A stretch of 64,000 nt of DNA from Termitomyces sp. T153 (taxonomy: Eukaryota > Basidiomycota > Agaricomycetes > Agaricales > Lyophyllaceae): assembly GCA_018296165.2 (NCBI GenBank), contig JACKQL020000021.1, forward strand, positions 859,726-923,725, read 5' to 3'. This document shows positions 23,834-35,082 of this stretch, piece after piece (the first letter of the stretch is position 1; each line of letters starts with the position of its first letter). The notes beneath the pieces are model-generated. The model was not told the origin of the DNA and searched no databases. It worked only from the letters and a program-made list of their open reading frames with translations. The translations under genes and the position numbers were made by a program.

Positions 23834-25407
23834 TCACCCTTCCCCTAGAACCCCTGCCACTCCCACCCCCAAATCAATCTCCATCTGGGCCCACACCACT
23901 GCCAAGACCTCTGCCAACCCTGGCAAGGCCTCCCCTGCATCCGCCACTACTTTCCACCACAACCCCGGGGCCACTGCATTACGCTGCCGATGCCCCGCCA
24001 GCAACCTCCCCACCCTTGCCATCCCCTGCTGCAACTCCGGAGGCTGACCCCCAGACATCTGCGCCAACCCATCTTGGATCAATGCAAACGCTGCGGAGGC
24101 ACCATCCAAGAGAACCTGGTGCTCCCACACCCAGCCTGACCCCAAAAACAACCCATTTTAGTACCAGATGGAGAATTGGGAAAGACACTTATGAAGGATC
24201 CCCGCATGCCCCAAAGCAGCCTCATTGGCCAGCCAATCCTCCCTCCACCTCACTGCCTCCAACTCTGCCCACAGTGAACCACCCTCCAGCACCATTCCCC
24301 GCTCCTCCACCTCCTCCATGGACCGCACCTCCTGCTGCATCAGATGCTCCTGCAAGCCCCGTACCTCTGGCACTCGCTCCATTGCCACTCGCACCAAGGT
24401 GTTCCATGCCCGCTCCAATGCCTCCTTCTCTGCCCATGCTGCATCTCGATCCTCCCTCACCCAGCAAAGCTCCCCCTCCCATGCCATCAACACTGCCATT
24501 AGAACCTAGGAAGACCTCCATGATCAAAGGCGGGGGCTCCAGAGAACTTGATGCCCATCCCAAGGGCATGCCTGGGGTGGGAGAGTAAACGTGAAACCCT
24601 GGAGAACCCACCATCGGCTCGTGCCCCCACGGCCTCTTGCTGGGCCCCGCTCCCAACAGCGGGAAAGCTCTCCGCTTCCCACAGTCTGCCACTGAGGATG
24701 CCCCCTCCCTCCACCCAGTCCACAGAGGCCCCACCTGCCCTGCAGACCACTCCATGCTCCCCTCCCCCAACACCCAGGTCTTCCGCGCCTTGCCCAGCTA
24801 ACTCTGCACCCAGTCCTCATCCCACCCCTGCTCTGCAGCAACGCACACCACTCACCACTCCAATAAGATCAAGCACTTCTTGTGGCTCACATGACACAGA
24901 AGGCAAATGGAAGTGTCATGCTGTGAGCCCATGGAGGGCACATTGAAGATGCAGGCCTTGTCCTGCCATGCACAGAGAACACACTAAGAACAACAGATCA
25001 GCACATGCAACAAAGGAGAACTCAAAGACTCACCAGGGCCTCATTTTGGCACTATTCCAGTGTTGGGGGGCCCCAAGCCTGCACCAACGCCCTTGCAAAC
25101 TCCTCCACCGTCACCTCCGCCTAGGGGTGGGACCCCTTCCGCATCCCCCGCCGTCAATCAGGGCACTGTGGGACGAAATTTGGCCTGCCTAAGACCTCCC
25201 AGAGAACCCACCACCACCACAGACAACTCTGCAAAACTCTGTCAGCCACCCCAAAAAAACAAGTCAATGCTGCTCACGACTCTGGTATATCGCACCAGCT
25301 CAGTGCCAATGCTCAAACTCCTCCCCCTTGCTGTTGTACACGATCACCACGTCCGCATCTGAAATCAACGGGGCGGGGGAAGCGGCTGAGTAACTGGGAG
25401 AGGACAT
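23834..25407 (-). pseudogene. T4 opposite-strand accessory pseudogene
   Basis: Minus-strand exon 1 starts at ATG 25407 (MSSPSYSAASP). The cysteine cluster near 24870-24990 reads CVLCAWQDKAC and then CLLCHVSHKKC, with the family spacing C-x2-C-x6-C-x15-C-x2-C-x6-C; it is followed by the EQGWD segment, the NLS-like and coiled-coil parts, and the C-terminal region ending at the stop at 23834. Donor sites GTGAG(T/C) mark the introns as in T8. Stops (after LLEW and after WVQS, for example) make it a pseudogene. Unlike T3, T4 keeps the cysteine cluster, so T3 lost it secondarily. Confidence 0.7.
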
Positions 25408-25625
25408 GACAAAGGATTTGAGAAGCCCCGGGGTATGTCCAAGGCTTTTTAATTGATTAGGAAGAACCCCCTGACAAAGCAGCAGCCATGCTTCAACTTT
25501 GTTCCCCATGCCACCATTGCTTGCTGCGGCCTGATCAATATTACTGGGCTTTGACTCCCATGCCCCTGCTGATCCCCAACCCACTCCCTGCATCTCAAGG
25601 GTCTTGATGCTGAAGGGGGGGTGAT

Positions 25626-26698
25626 GTCACAACCTGTTCCCTGGACCCCCGTACATTGCCCGACAAACCCCCATCCCTCCAGAACCTCCCCCAATGCTTT
25701 GTCAAACTTCCCCAGCACTCCGCGCCTACTCCAGCTAACTCCAACGCATTCTCGGCTAACTCTGACTGCCCCCTGGCCAACTCCAACATCTTCCCTGCAG
25801 CCGCCGGCACTTCCTCTGGACTTTCTGAGCCCCTGGGACCACTCCCCTGCTATGCCTAACCCCATTACATGTCATTGACTTGACACCCTGGCTCCCCTGA
25901 CTTATCCTGGAGTATCACAACAACCTTGGAACGGACTGCATCAACAATTAATCCCATCAACATATCAATGCAGCCCACCCTCTGGTCGTAACTGACACCC
26001 GTCAACTCTGTCGAGCTCTGCCAAGCCCCGCCACCATAGCCAACATTCCCAGAGCTCTTCAGTAGTCAGTATATAAGATGTAGAGTAGCTCCTCGTACTC
26101 TAGTCTTGAGATTACCTATCTACTTCCCCTACCTTGCCTGATGTGTTTCTGATTGTTGCTTCTTGTGTTTCATGTTCCGTGTCTCATTTTCCTTATTCTT
26201 AGTCTTCCGGTCTTATCTCATCTCTATTCTGTTATCATTTCATTATTGTTCTATGTTTTCACCTGAATCTATTCTCATTCCCATCTTGTCTCCGCCTCAT
26301 TTTGTTTGACTCCATCTCATCTCATTTGATTCTGTCTATTGTGTTCAAGTCCTCTAGACCATAACGTCCTCACAAACTCTGCGATTACAATTACAAACCT
26401 CTGACACTCTTTCACCAACTCCAGACCCCGCTACATGCTTGGCTCCAAACCCCATCAATACCCATTGATCTCCCATCAGGACTCTGGCTCTGCTCCCACC
26501 ATTTGCGTAGCCTCCACCTCCTCTGCACCCACAATACTCATACACAGACTTATGCCTGAACCCTGCCAAGCCTGTCCCCCTTCCCCGCAACTCATCCTCT
26601 ACTCCTCCGGACCACCCTGGACTTGCTCAGATCAATTTCCACTAACCATCCTCACAAGTCCCCAGTGTTTGGAACACCTCCAAGTGCCCAGTTGTCAG
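25626..26698 (+). repeat. T4 3' LTR, truncated
   Basis: Starts TGTCACAACCTG right after the tract GAAGGGGGGG and TGA. It follows the 5' LTR closely until the shared GTTGTCAG motif at 26691-26698, where it switches to a T8-type LTR. Confidence 0.8.
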
Positions 26699-27157
26699 CT
26701 CACCTCGTCTTGACTGTTTATATTTCCTTTGTTTCTCTAAGTTCTTTCCATCTCTAACATCAGTATGAACTCCACACACATGCTATGAACCCTAAACATT
26801 CTATGACAACTCTGGACCTCACTCTTTGCTCAGCCGCAGAACCCATCAAGTCTTAGTTGATTCCCCATCAAACTCTGGCCTGCCCCCATCACTAGCAAAG
26901 CTTCCATTTACCCTGCAGTCTATTCATGCACCTACAAACTTGTTCCTGACACCTGCCCAAGCTGGATGTTAATATACTTGGTCTTAGACTTCCCTGGACT
27001 GCTCTGGACTTGCTTGGACCGCTCCCCCTAGCTTCTCCTTGCAAGTCTCTCCACTCCATGCCAACTCCAGAATGCTAGGTTATAAGTACAGGACATTGCA
27101 TCCACCTAGTAAGGATTTGCCAGTGTAGCTGAGCCCCCATAGTCAGTGGAACCTGAC
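26699..27157 (+). repeat. T5 LTR, 3' part only
   Basis: Aligns with T8 LTR positions from about 34590 to the LTR end (TTTCCTTTGTT...GGAACCTGACA). Confidence 0.75.
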
Positions 27158-27857
27158 AACACTAAGTTGGAGTTGAAGTTGGTGAGACTTATTGCTAAGT
27201 CATTGTCAATGAAGAGTGAGGGAATAGAGCAAACAATAGAGGCAAAATTGAAATCTCAAGGTAGTAGGCTTAGAGATGGATGGGTTTGATTTGAGGGGAG
27301 TAAGTCCAATGGAATTCAATGATGTAGTGTCCATTTACAGGCAGTATTTATACTGTTCAAAAGTATAGTATGGGAAAGTAAGCAAATAATTCCCACTAGC
27401 AATGGCATCTGCCAAGGTGTTTATAATTCATACAAGGCATCAATCTGTAACTAAGTGAAAACTATAAGCAAAGTCTCTGAAGTGTAGATGCCATTCAAGT
27501 ATGTTGGTAAGCTCAACAAGAGAAATGGTAAGTAAAAAGGTACATGTCTGGCAATATGTCCATATATGAGGGGAAGCAAGCCATTTTGTCACCAAGGAGT
27601 TGCTAGGGTCACTAATAATTGTTGCTAAGAAAGGTCTCAGCCTTACTGTTCTAGACCCAAAGTCCAGACTCCATATAATACTCCTCATGATTGGTAAGTC
27701 TCATGGTCACTAAAGTCCCATGCAACAGCTACATTGGTCCATACCCCAGGCTAGGCCTCACTTGCTGAGTGTCATGACTTGTGCCAAATTAAAGTCATCA
27801 GCTGCTGCTAAGTCCAAAATGCTAAAAATGGTGCTCAGCAACAACTGGGTCTTATCA
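27158..27857 (-). repeat. S1: solo-LTR-like repeat, minus orientation
   Basis: The reverse complement of this 700-bp AT-rich stretch matches 46139 onward at many blocks: the start TGATAAGAC and TTGTTGCTGAGCACC, and later GTATAAATACTGCCTGT. A TATA box (TATAAATA on the minus strand, about 27346-27354) and the absence of coding sequence suggest an LTR of a different family. Exact ends are unresolved because I found no target duplication. Confidence 0.55.
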
Positions 27858-28279
27858 CTGCACTGCCCCCACCCTCTGCCCCCTTACCCTTCCCTGACAC
27901 CTTACCCTGCCACCCCTCCTCCATCTGTGCCACGACCCATGCCCAATCCCAGCCCTGCTCCACAGCAATGCATGCAGCACACCAACTTGATATAACAGAG
28001 CACCTCTTGTGCTGCGAACAACATGGAAGACACACTGACATGTCCCGCTGTAACCCCAGCATGGGCTCTTTGAAGTTGCATTGCTCTCCCCACCAAACAC
28101 AAGATGAACACTGCAGGAATAGGTCAACTGGGGGAAAAGGTAGCCACACTTTGACTTTGTTCCCCACGCCACTGCCGCTCACTGCAGTCTGATCAATATT
28201 ACTCGACTTTGATTCCCATGCCCACCAATCCCCAAACTGTGCCCCATGTCTCAAGAGTCTCAATGCTGAGGGAGGGTAA
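27858..28279 (-). pseudogene. T5 fragment of opposite-strand accessory gene with cysteine cluster
   Basis: Minus strand near 28110-27990 encodes CSSCVWWGEQC, 15 residues, then CLPCCSQHKRC, followed by the SSW...EQGWDWAW segment. It is cut off by S1 after about 90 residues. The part from about 28130 to 28279 is the promoter-side and polypurine region leading to the LTR. It is a broken copy, useful as independent evidence that the cysteine spacing is conserved. Confidence 0.7.
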
Positions 28280-28889
28280 TGTCACAACCTGCTCCCTGAA
28301 CCCCTGACATTGTTCTCAGCCTGCTTGCTTCCCCAGAGTCCCTCTCCCAATGCCTCATCAAAACCCCCAACTATTGAGCACCCTCCATGGCCACTCCAGG
28401 TAACTCTGACGCTTCTCTGGCAAACCCCAATGGCCCCCTAGCTAACTCTGATGCCTTCTCTGCAGCTGTCATCGCTTTCCTTGACTCTTCTGAGCCCCTG
28501 GAACCCTCCCCCACTATTCCTGACTCCATCGTACATCTCCAGCTCACTACCCTGACTCACCCGACCTACTCTGAAGCATCATGATGACCCCAGAGCAACC
28601 CATGCCCCCAACTGATCCCATCAGAATATTGCTACAGCCCACTCCTTGATTGCAACCAACACCTGTTGACTCTGCACAGCTCCATCAAGCCCCACTGCCA
28701 CACCTACTGCTCCCAGGAGCTCTCCAGTGGTCAGTATATAATCTGTAAAGTAGCACCTTGTACTCTAGTCTTGATATTACATTAACTAATTACTTGTGTC
28801 TCATGTTTCTTTCTGTCTCTGTTTTTAATTTTAGTCTTGAATCTATCTCCTTTCTCAATCTTATCTCATCTGATCTCAATTGTCTGACA
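28280..28889 (+). repeat. T5 3' LTR, 5' part only
   Basis: Starts TGTCACAACCTGCTCC. TATATAA at 28735-28741 and AGTCTTGATATTA at 28767-28779 are again 32 nt apart. It breaks off at about 28889, where inverted T6 LTR sequence begins. Confidence 0.75.
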
Positions 28890-28949
28890 AACTCTAGGGA
28901 GCAAGGTGGCTGGGAACAAGGTCCAGGGTTCTGGGAATGGGTCATGACA
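28890..28949 (-). repeat. T6 LTR start, truncated
   Basis: Minus strand reads TGTCATGACCCATTCC and resembles the T9 LTR start. Confidence 0.6.
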
Positions 28950-29167
28950 TCACTCCCCCTTCAGCATCAATACCCTCGAGAAGCAGGGCATGAGTCAGGG
29001 ATGGGCAGGAGGCATGGAAACTAAAGTCCAAGCAATATTGATCAAATTACAGCAAGCAGCAGTCGCATGGGGAACAAAGTCAAAGCATGATAGTTGTTCA
29101 TCAAGAAGCTCTTCCTAGGAAATTAAAGGAAGGCAGGACATACTCTGGTGTTCCTCATTTCTTCCCA

Positions 29168-30683
29168 TGTCTTCTGCAGCACCTTCTTCATTGTCTCCCT
29201 CACCAATCCCACTCCCTTCAGACAACAACTGCATGACTGTGTGGGCCAAGTACAAGCATTGTCAATAGGAGTTTGACCAGCAGCAGGACCATAGAAAGGT
29301 GGATTCAATGCACCGCCATTGTGAGTGTGGTGTTTGTCTTGCTCCAGAGTCACTGATTGAGTTTCAATGAAGTTGTCCTCAGCAGTGGTGGGCTCCTCCT
29401 AGAGTTCCTCTTATATAAGGAGGTCAGGGCCTGCTGGCCATTTAGTTTCTGCTGCCCTGGAGCATTCTACAAGGCCCAGTCTGGGGGCAGGAATTGTTCA
29501 TGTTGTTCTGAAGGTGAAGAGAATTCCATAGGCACAGGTGATGCCAGAGGTATTTGTGGGGGCACTAAGGTGGGCATGGGGTCCTCCAATCCTGGAGTGG
29601 TGCCAGAACAAGGCTCCAGTGAGTCCCTAGCTTGTTATGCAGTGTTTGCTGATTAATCATCCCATTGCACCCTCTCTGCCCAGCATGGGGAGCTGTATGA
29701 GTTTGATGAGCCATCTGCAGGGTCCTGTCATGATACCTCTATTTGCCTCCCATGCCATGCAAGGCACAAAAAATGTTTGGTTTTACTGGAGTGGCATGCT
29801 ACCTATATTGCTGCAGAGCAGGAGTGAAAGGAGAGCTGAGTGAGGGGGCAGTTGGGTGAGAGTTGGAAGGCCAGAGTGTCAGGCCAGGGCTCAGGTTTGA
29901 AGGGTGAGTAGAATGTGGGGCAGCTGGCAGGGAAGGTGGGGCCTCTGTGGAATGGGTGGAGGGAGGAGGCTCCAATGTCACATGACAAGGGGAAGCAGAG
30001 GGCCTCCCTGCTGCCAGAGGCAGGGCCTAGCAAGTGGTTGCATGGCCAGGAATTGATGGTGGGCCCCCCTGGGCTTCACATGTACTCTCTCAGCTCAAGC
30101 GCACTGCTGAGATGTCTGTCAAGTTCCCCTGAGCCCACACCCTCAATCACTGAGACATTCCTTTGTTGTCAGGTGGAGGGACTGTCAAGGATGCTGACAG
30201 CATGAGAGGGGGAGCTCCAGAGGGTAGAGGAGGACCAAGACACAGTGTGGAAGGAGAGAGACATGCTGCAGTGGGATTATGACATGGCAGTGCAGATGGC
30301 CATAGCAAAGGCATTGGAGGTGCAGGGTCTACAGGAGTGCCTGATGCAGTTGGAGGCACAATCCATAGAGGAGGCAGAGGAATGGCAGACTTTGGAGGAG
30401 GGGAGCTTATTTTGGGCAGAGGCAGAGGCTGCAAGGTAACAGGAAGAGTGGTTGGTGAACAAGGCTGCCTCAGGGCATGCAGGCATGTTATGTGAGTGTT
30501 TAACCCTTTGTCCTTGACTTCTTCTGACATAGTCTTGGTAGGCTGGATCCAGAAACACCAGGTCCTCCTGAATGGGGCTTCAGCAGCATTTGCTTCAATT
30601 CAGGATGGGATAGCACAGATGCCTGAGGATCACCCTCCAGAGTTGGGGCAGGGGGTGTTGTGGCTGGTTCACCTGGCTGCATG
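29168..30683 (+). pseudogene. T6 accessory pseudogene (plus strand)
   Basis: It starts at ATG 29168 (MSSAAPSSLSPSP), matching exon 1 of the T8 gene. A GTGAGT donor near 29320 and a second near 29618 (after EWCQNKAP) match introns 1 and 2. The cysteine cluster near 29660-29770 is damaged (two cysteines replaced by Ser and Tyr) but the 15-residue loop and CLPCHARHKKC are kept. The NLS-like, coiled-coil and C-terminal regions (VLLNGASAAFASIQDG near 30565) follow until the break at 30683. Several stops make it non-functional. Confidence 0.7.
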
Positions 30684-33600
30684 AATACAACCCCAAGATT
30701 GACTGGACTAAGAGTGAGGTGAAGATGAGTCATTGCCCCTGTCACTGCATCACCTGTGCAAAAGAAGCTTGTAAGGAGCAAAAAGCCAAAGTGCCTGTCA
30801 CACTGGGCATCTCCCTTATATTGACATCAACCTCCTGAGTCCCCCCTCTCTGGCCTTTCCATATAGAGAGGCCCTCTACAAGGATGTCTAAGGTGTTGGG
30901 TGTGAATCTCCTAAGGAAGAGGGAGGTGAAGGAGAATGGACCTGTACTCCAGATGCAGAGTCCCCAGATGAAACCATAGAGGTGGACAATCAGATCTGTG
31001 CTACAACCCTCTGCTCCCCTCCTACAGTGGCAGAGATTCAAGCTAGTCAGACTACTTCTCAATGTCTGGCAAGAAGCATTTGCGGCAAACTCACAGTCCA
31101 AACCTTTCTGTAGCACCATTCCCAATCACCTCCATGACTTTGAGGATGCCTTCTCTAAGGCCTCCTTCAATTTGCTTCCAGAGTGCAAGCAGTGATATCA
31201 TGCAATTGAGCTGATACCAAATGCTGAGCCCTTCAACTGCAAGGTCTATCCACTTGCACCCCATGACCAGGATGAACTGAATGCCTTCCTGCAGAAAAAT
31301 CTCAGCTCAGAACAAATACAACCCTCCAAGTCTCCAATGGCCTTCTCAGTCTTCTTTATTAAGAAGAAGGATGGGTCTCTTCATCTGGTTCAGGATTATC
31401 ATGTCCTGAATGCAATGACAGTGAAGAACCACTATCCTTTGCCACTCATCTCAGAACTTGTCAACAGCCTTTGAGGTGCACACTACTTTACAAAGTTGGA
31501 TGTCTGCTGGGGCTACAACAATGTACACATCAAAGAAGGGGATGAGTGGAAGGCAGCATTCCAAACTAATTGCAGACTCTTCAAACCTTTGGTAATGTTC
31601 TTTGGTCTTACCAATAGTCCAGCCACCTTCCAGACTATGATGAATGACATTTTTTGTGATCTGATTATGGAAGGTGTTGTCTGTGTATAGCTGGACAATA
31701 TCCTCATCTACACTAAAACTCTGGAGAAGCATCACTGGACCACATGCATTGTCTTGGAATGCCTCTGCCAACACCAGCTCTATTTAAGACCTGAGAAGTG
31801 TTAATTTGAGCAGACTAAGGTGGAGTACCTGGGTTTGATCATCTTGCATGGAATGGCTGAGATGGACTCCATTAAAGTGGCAGGTGTAGCAGAGTAGCCA
31901 GAGCTAAGGAACAAAAAGGAAGTGCAGGCCTTTCTTGGCTTTGTTAATTTCTACTAGAGGTTTATACAGGATTTCTCCCACCATCCATGCCCCCTCTTTG
32001 ACTTCACAGTTAAGGATGCAGTATGGTGGTGGGAGTCCCCACAGCAGGCTGCCTTTGATGCCCTCAGACAAGCTGTAACCTCAAGGCCAGTCCTCCTGTT
32101 TCCCAATGATGACCCTCCATTTCATGTGGAAGTGGATAGCTCAGACTTTGCTATGGGAGCAGTCCTCTCCTAGCAGTCAAAGGAGGATGGCAAATGGCAT
32201 CCAATAGCCTTTTACTCCAAGAGCCTTAATGCAGTGGAATGGAACTATGAGATCCATGACAAGGAGATGCTGGCAATTATTCAGTCCTTTAAAGGATGGT
32301 GGCACTTCCTGGAGAGTGCATGGCATAAGTTTGAAGTCTAGACAGACCACAAGAACCTTGAGTCCTTCCATTCTGCTAAGAAACTCAATTGATGCCAGGC
32401 TCAATGGTCCCTGTATCTGGCCAACTTTGACTTCTCACTGCATCACAAACCTGGACAGAGCATGGGCAAACTGGATGCATTGTCCAGGTGGGCTGATCAT
32501 GGCACAGGAGCAGGAGATAATGACAACATTGTCCTCCTCAAGCCTGAGCTCTTTGCCATCCACATGCTAGAAGGAATTGTGGTTCAAGGGGACAAGGCAA
32601 ACATCCTTAGAGACATCCAAAGAGGGAACCAAGAGGGTGCACAGGAGGATGCAGTTGCCCAGGCTGCACAGGCCCTATGAGCTCAATGGGCAAGCAGAGT
32701 TAAGTCAGTGCATGCAGATGAGTGGGGTCTTCAGGAGGGGCTTCTAACCTTCAGAGGACACATTTATGTGCCTAACATTCCAGAACTTTGCTAGTGCATT
32801 GTAGAACAACATCATAACTCTTGGGTAGCTGGACATCCCAGAAGATGGAAGACACTGGAGCTGGTATCCCAGAACTATTGGTGGCTACAGATCTCCTTAT
32901 ATGTAGGCACCTACACTAGCACCTGTGATCTCTGTCTCCATACCAAGCCTTGCCATCAGCCACCCATGGACCAGCTCCACCTGCTCCCTATTCCAGCTGC
33001 CTGCTGGAGTATTGCATTGGTGGATTTTATTGTGGAACTCCCAGATGCTCATGGATATGATGCAGTGATGGTAGTGGTGGACCTCTATGGTAAACGAGCC
33101 CACTTCATCCCTACCCACACAATATGCTCTCCCTTGGGAGTGGCTAATCTGTATTGCAAGAATGTCTGGAAGCTCCATGGTCTGTCTGATGAGTATGTCT
33201 CTGACTGATGCCCCCTGTTTGTGGCAGAGTTTACTTGGGAACTGTACCATCTGCTCAGAGTGAAGCTCCATACCACCACTGCCTATCACCCTCAGTCAGA
33301 TGGACAGATGGAGCATGTTAATCAGGAACTGGAACAGTATCTCTGTCTTTTTTGCAATGAGAGGCAGGATGACTGGGATGAGCTCCTGCCAAATGCTGAG
33401 TTCCAGTACAACAACCATATTCACTCTTCCACACAGATGACTCCATTTTTTCTGGACACTGGCAGGCACCCCTGCATGGGATTTGAACCTCATGCATGCC
33501 CTTCTGAAAATGACTCCATAAATGAGGTTGTAGACAGGATGAAGAGGGCACATGAGGAGGCAAAGGCCACATTGGTAAAGGCCAAGGATGACATGGCATG

Positions 33601-34050
33601 CTACTATGACCATTGCCAGACACCAGCCCCAGTTTACAAGCCAGGGGACTGTGTGTATTTAGATAGCTCAGATATTAAGACAATGAGGCTGTCTCAAAAA
33701 CTATCACATTGTCATCTTGGCCCCTTCATGGTCAAGAAGAAGGTGGGGCCTTTAGCATACTGACTTAAGCTCCCAGCAGGCCTATACCAATTGCACCCAG
33801 TCTTCAATGTTGTCAAACTTTTCCCAGCACCAGAAGATCCAATCTCTGGCCACTGCCCTAAGGCACCCCCACCACCAGTCCTTGTCTAGCAGAATATTCC
33901 AAGGGAAGCTGCAGTTCAAGGTGAAGTGGAAGGGATATGGCATTGAGGACATCTCTTAGGAACCACAGGCTAATGTGCATGCACCTGCCCTGGTCTAAGA
34001 CTTCTACCACAGACATCCCAATGCCTCAAGAGCCATCCAAGGCATCTACC
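30684..34050 (+). pseudogene. T7 pol pseudogene (RT, RNase H, integrase, chromodomain)
   Basis: Order: post-protease linker (IDW...EVKM near 30700), RT from about 31230 ([26 protein letters not shown]), with the catalytic YLDD now stop-LDN near 31687; RNase H (VDSSDFAMGAVLS near 32130); integrase with an HHCC-type finger near 32810-32945 and an acidic core including YHPQSDGQMEHVNQELEQY near 33280; and a chromodomain relic (VKWKGYGIED near 33920). Many TAG and TGA codons replace Arg, Gln or Trp codons, as expected from C-to-T or G-to-A change. The last codons of pol lie beyond T8 at 44894-44950. Confidence 0.85.
34046..34050. repeat. T8 target-site duplication, left copy (CTACC)
   Basis: CTACC before the T8 5' LTR equals 44894-44898 after the 3' LTR. 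It interrupts a Gly-Ile-Tyr codon run of T7 pol. Confidence 0.93.
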
Positions 34051-35050
34051 TGTCACGACCCGCTCCCTAGCTCCCTAGACACTGCTCCCAACCCCTCCCG
34101 ATTTCCCGCCTAACTCCCCGGGACCCCGCCCACACTTTCGACGCCCACACTGGACAACTCCGACACTTCTCCGGCAAACCCTGACGGCAACTCCCTCTCC
34201 GTAGCCATCAACACCCCCTTGAAACCTTCCCCCACCATTCCTGGCCACATCATACGTCCCCGACCCCCTACCCTAGTTTACCCGACCCGTCCTGGAGTGT
34301 CACGATGTCCCCGGAGCGGCCGCGCCCCCAACTGATCCCATCAGAATACAGCCGCGGCCCGACCTCGGATTGTACCCGACACCCGTCGACTCAGCACAGC
34401 TCCGTCGACCCCCGCCATCATATCCACCGCCCTCAGAGGCACCCAGTAGTCAGTATATAAGTCATAGAATAACTCCTCGAACTTTAGTCTTGATATTACA
34501 TTTTACCGGTTTCCTATGTTTCGTCTCTCGTCTCGTCTCTATTTCTGTTTCTAGGTTTCAAATCTATCTTTTCTCAGTCTTGTCTCGTCTCCGTCTCGTC
34601 TCGACTGTACATATTTCCTTTGTTCCTCTGAAGTTCCCTTGCTCCCTACGTCAGTACAAACTCTGCACATGCGCCACGACCTGAACATTCTTAACGACAA
34701 CTCCGGACCTCGCTACCCGCTCGGCCCCGGAACCCACCAAGCCCCGGTAATCCCCTGTCCAACTCCGACCCCGCCCCCCATCAACCGAGAAGCCTCCGCC
34801 TACCCCGCAATCTACTTGTGCACCCACTAACTAGCCCTGACACCCGCCCTGGGTCGACGATCAGTACCTCCAGTCTTAGACCCCTCCGAATCACTCAGGA
34901 CTTACTTGGGCCGCTCTCCCTAGGGGCCCCTCGCAAGCTTTCCCCACCTCCGCTCCAACTCCGGATGCCTGGTTATAAGCGCAGGACATCGCGTCCGCCT
35001 AGTAAGGACTCGCCAGTGTACTGAGCCCCCGTTGTCAGCGGAACCTGACA
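34051..35050 (+). repeat. T8 5' LTR
   Basis: 1000 bp, TGTCACGACCC...GCGGAACCTGACA, matching 43894-44893 with about three differences. Confidence 0.95.
34454..34498 (+). promoter_or_regulatory. T8 TATA box and self-primer-like site
   Basis: TATATAA at 34454-34460. AGTCTTGATATTA at 34486-34498 starts 32 nt after the TATA start, where transcription should begin, and is the perfect 13-nt reverse complement of the PBS at 35051-35063. The 3' LTR repeats this at 44297-44303 and 44329-44341. Confidence 0.75.
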
Positions 35051-35063
35051 TAATATCAAGACT
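35051..35063 (+). other. T8 primer-binding site
   Basis: TAATATCAAGACT begins at the base after the LTR. Adjacent placement is normal for a PBS; complementarity to the element's own predicted mRNA 5' end suggests self-priming rather than a tRNA primer. Confidence 0.7.
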
Positions 35064-35082
35064 CCCCCTTACCCCGTTCTCG

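Larger units (their letters stand above)
19150..26698 (+). mobile_element. T4: decayed T3-type element
   Basis: 5' LTR 19150-20296, PBS 20297, a gag-pol relic like that of T3, an opposite-strand pseudogene at 23834-25407, a polypurine tract near 25612-25625, and a 3' LTR from 25626 cut off at about 26698, where T5 LTR sequence takes over. No 3' target duplication can be checked because of the truncation. CG dinucleotides are largely converted, so it is much older than T3. Confidence 0.8.
26699..28889 (+). mobile_element. T5: remnant of a T8-type element
   Basis: It consists of the second half of a T8-type LTR (26699-27157, ending GGAACCTGACA), the reversed repeat S1, a piece of opposite-strand accessory gene (27858-28279) and the first half of a 3' LTR (28280-28889). 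The gag-pol body is absent. It is joined to T4 on the left and T6 on the right by recombination-like breakpoints. Confidence 0.65.
28890..30683 (-). mobile_element. T6: minus-strand remnant of the same family
   Basis: On the minus strand it comprises part of an accessory-gene region, the polypurine tract (complement of CATCACTCCCCCTTCAGC) and the first 60 bp of an LTR (TGTCATGACCC from 28949 down to 28890). The accessory gene therefore reads on the plus strand. It ends abruptly at about 30683 where T7 pol begins. It might be the other half of T9 (see findings). Confidence 0.65.

Noticed and set aside
34370..35024. Several 60-100 codon frames inside T8 LTRs
   Set aside because: They repeat identically in both LTRs, overlap promoter elements and show no protein-like conservation with other LTR copies.
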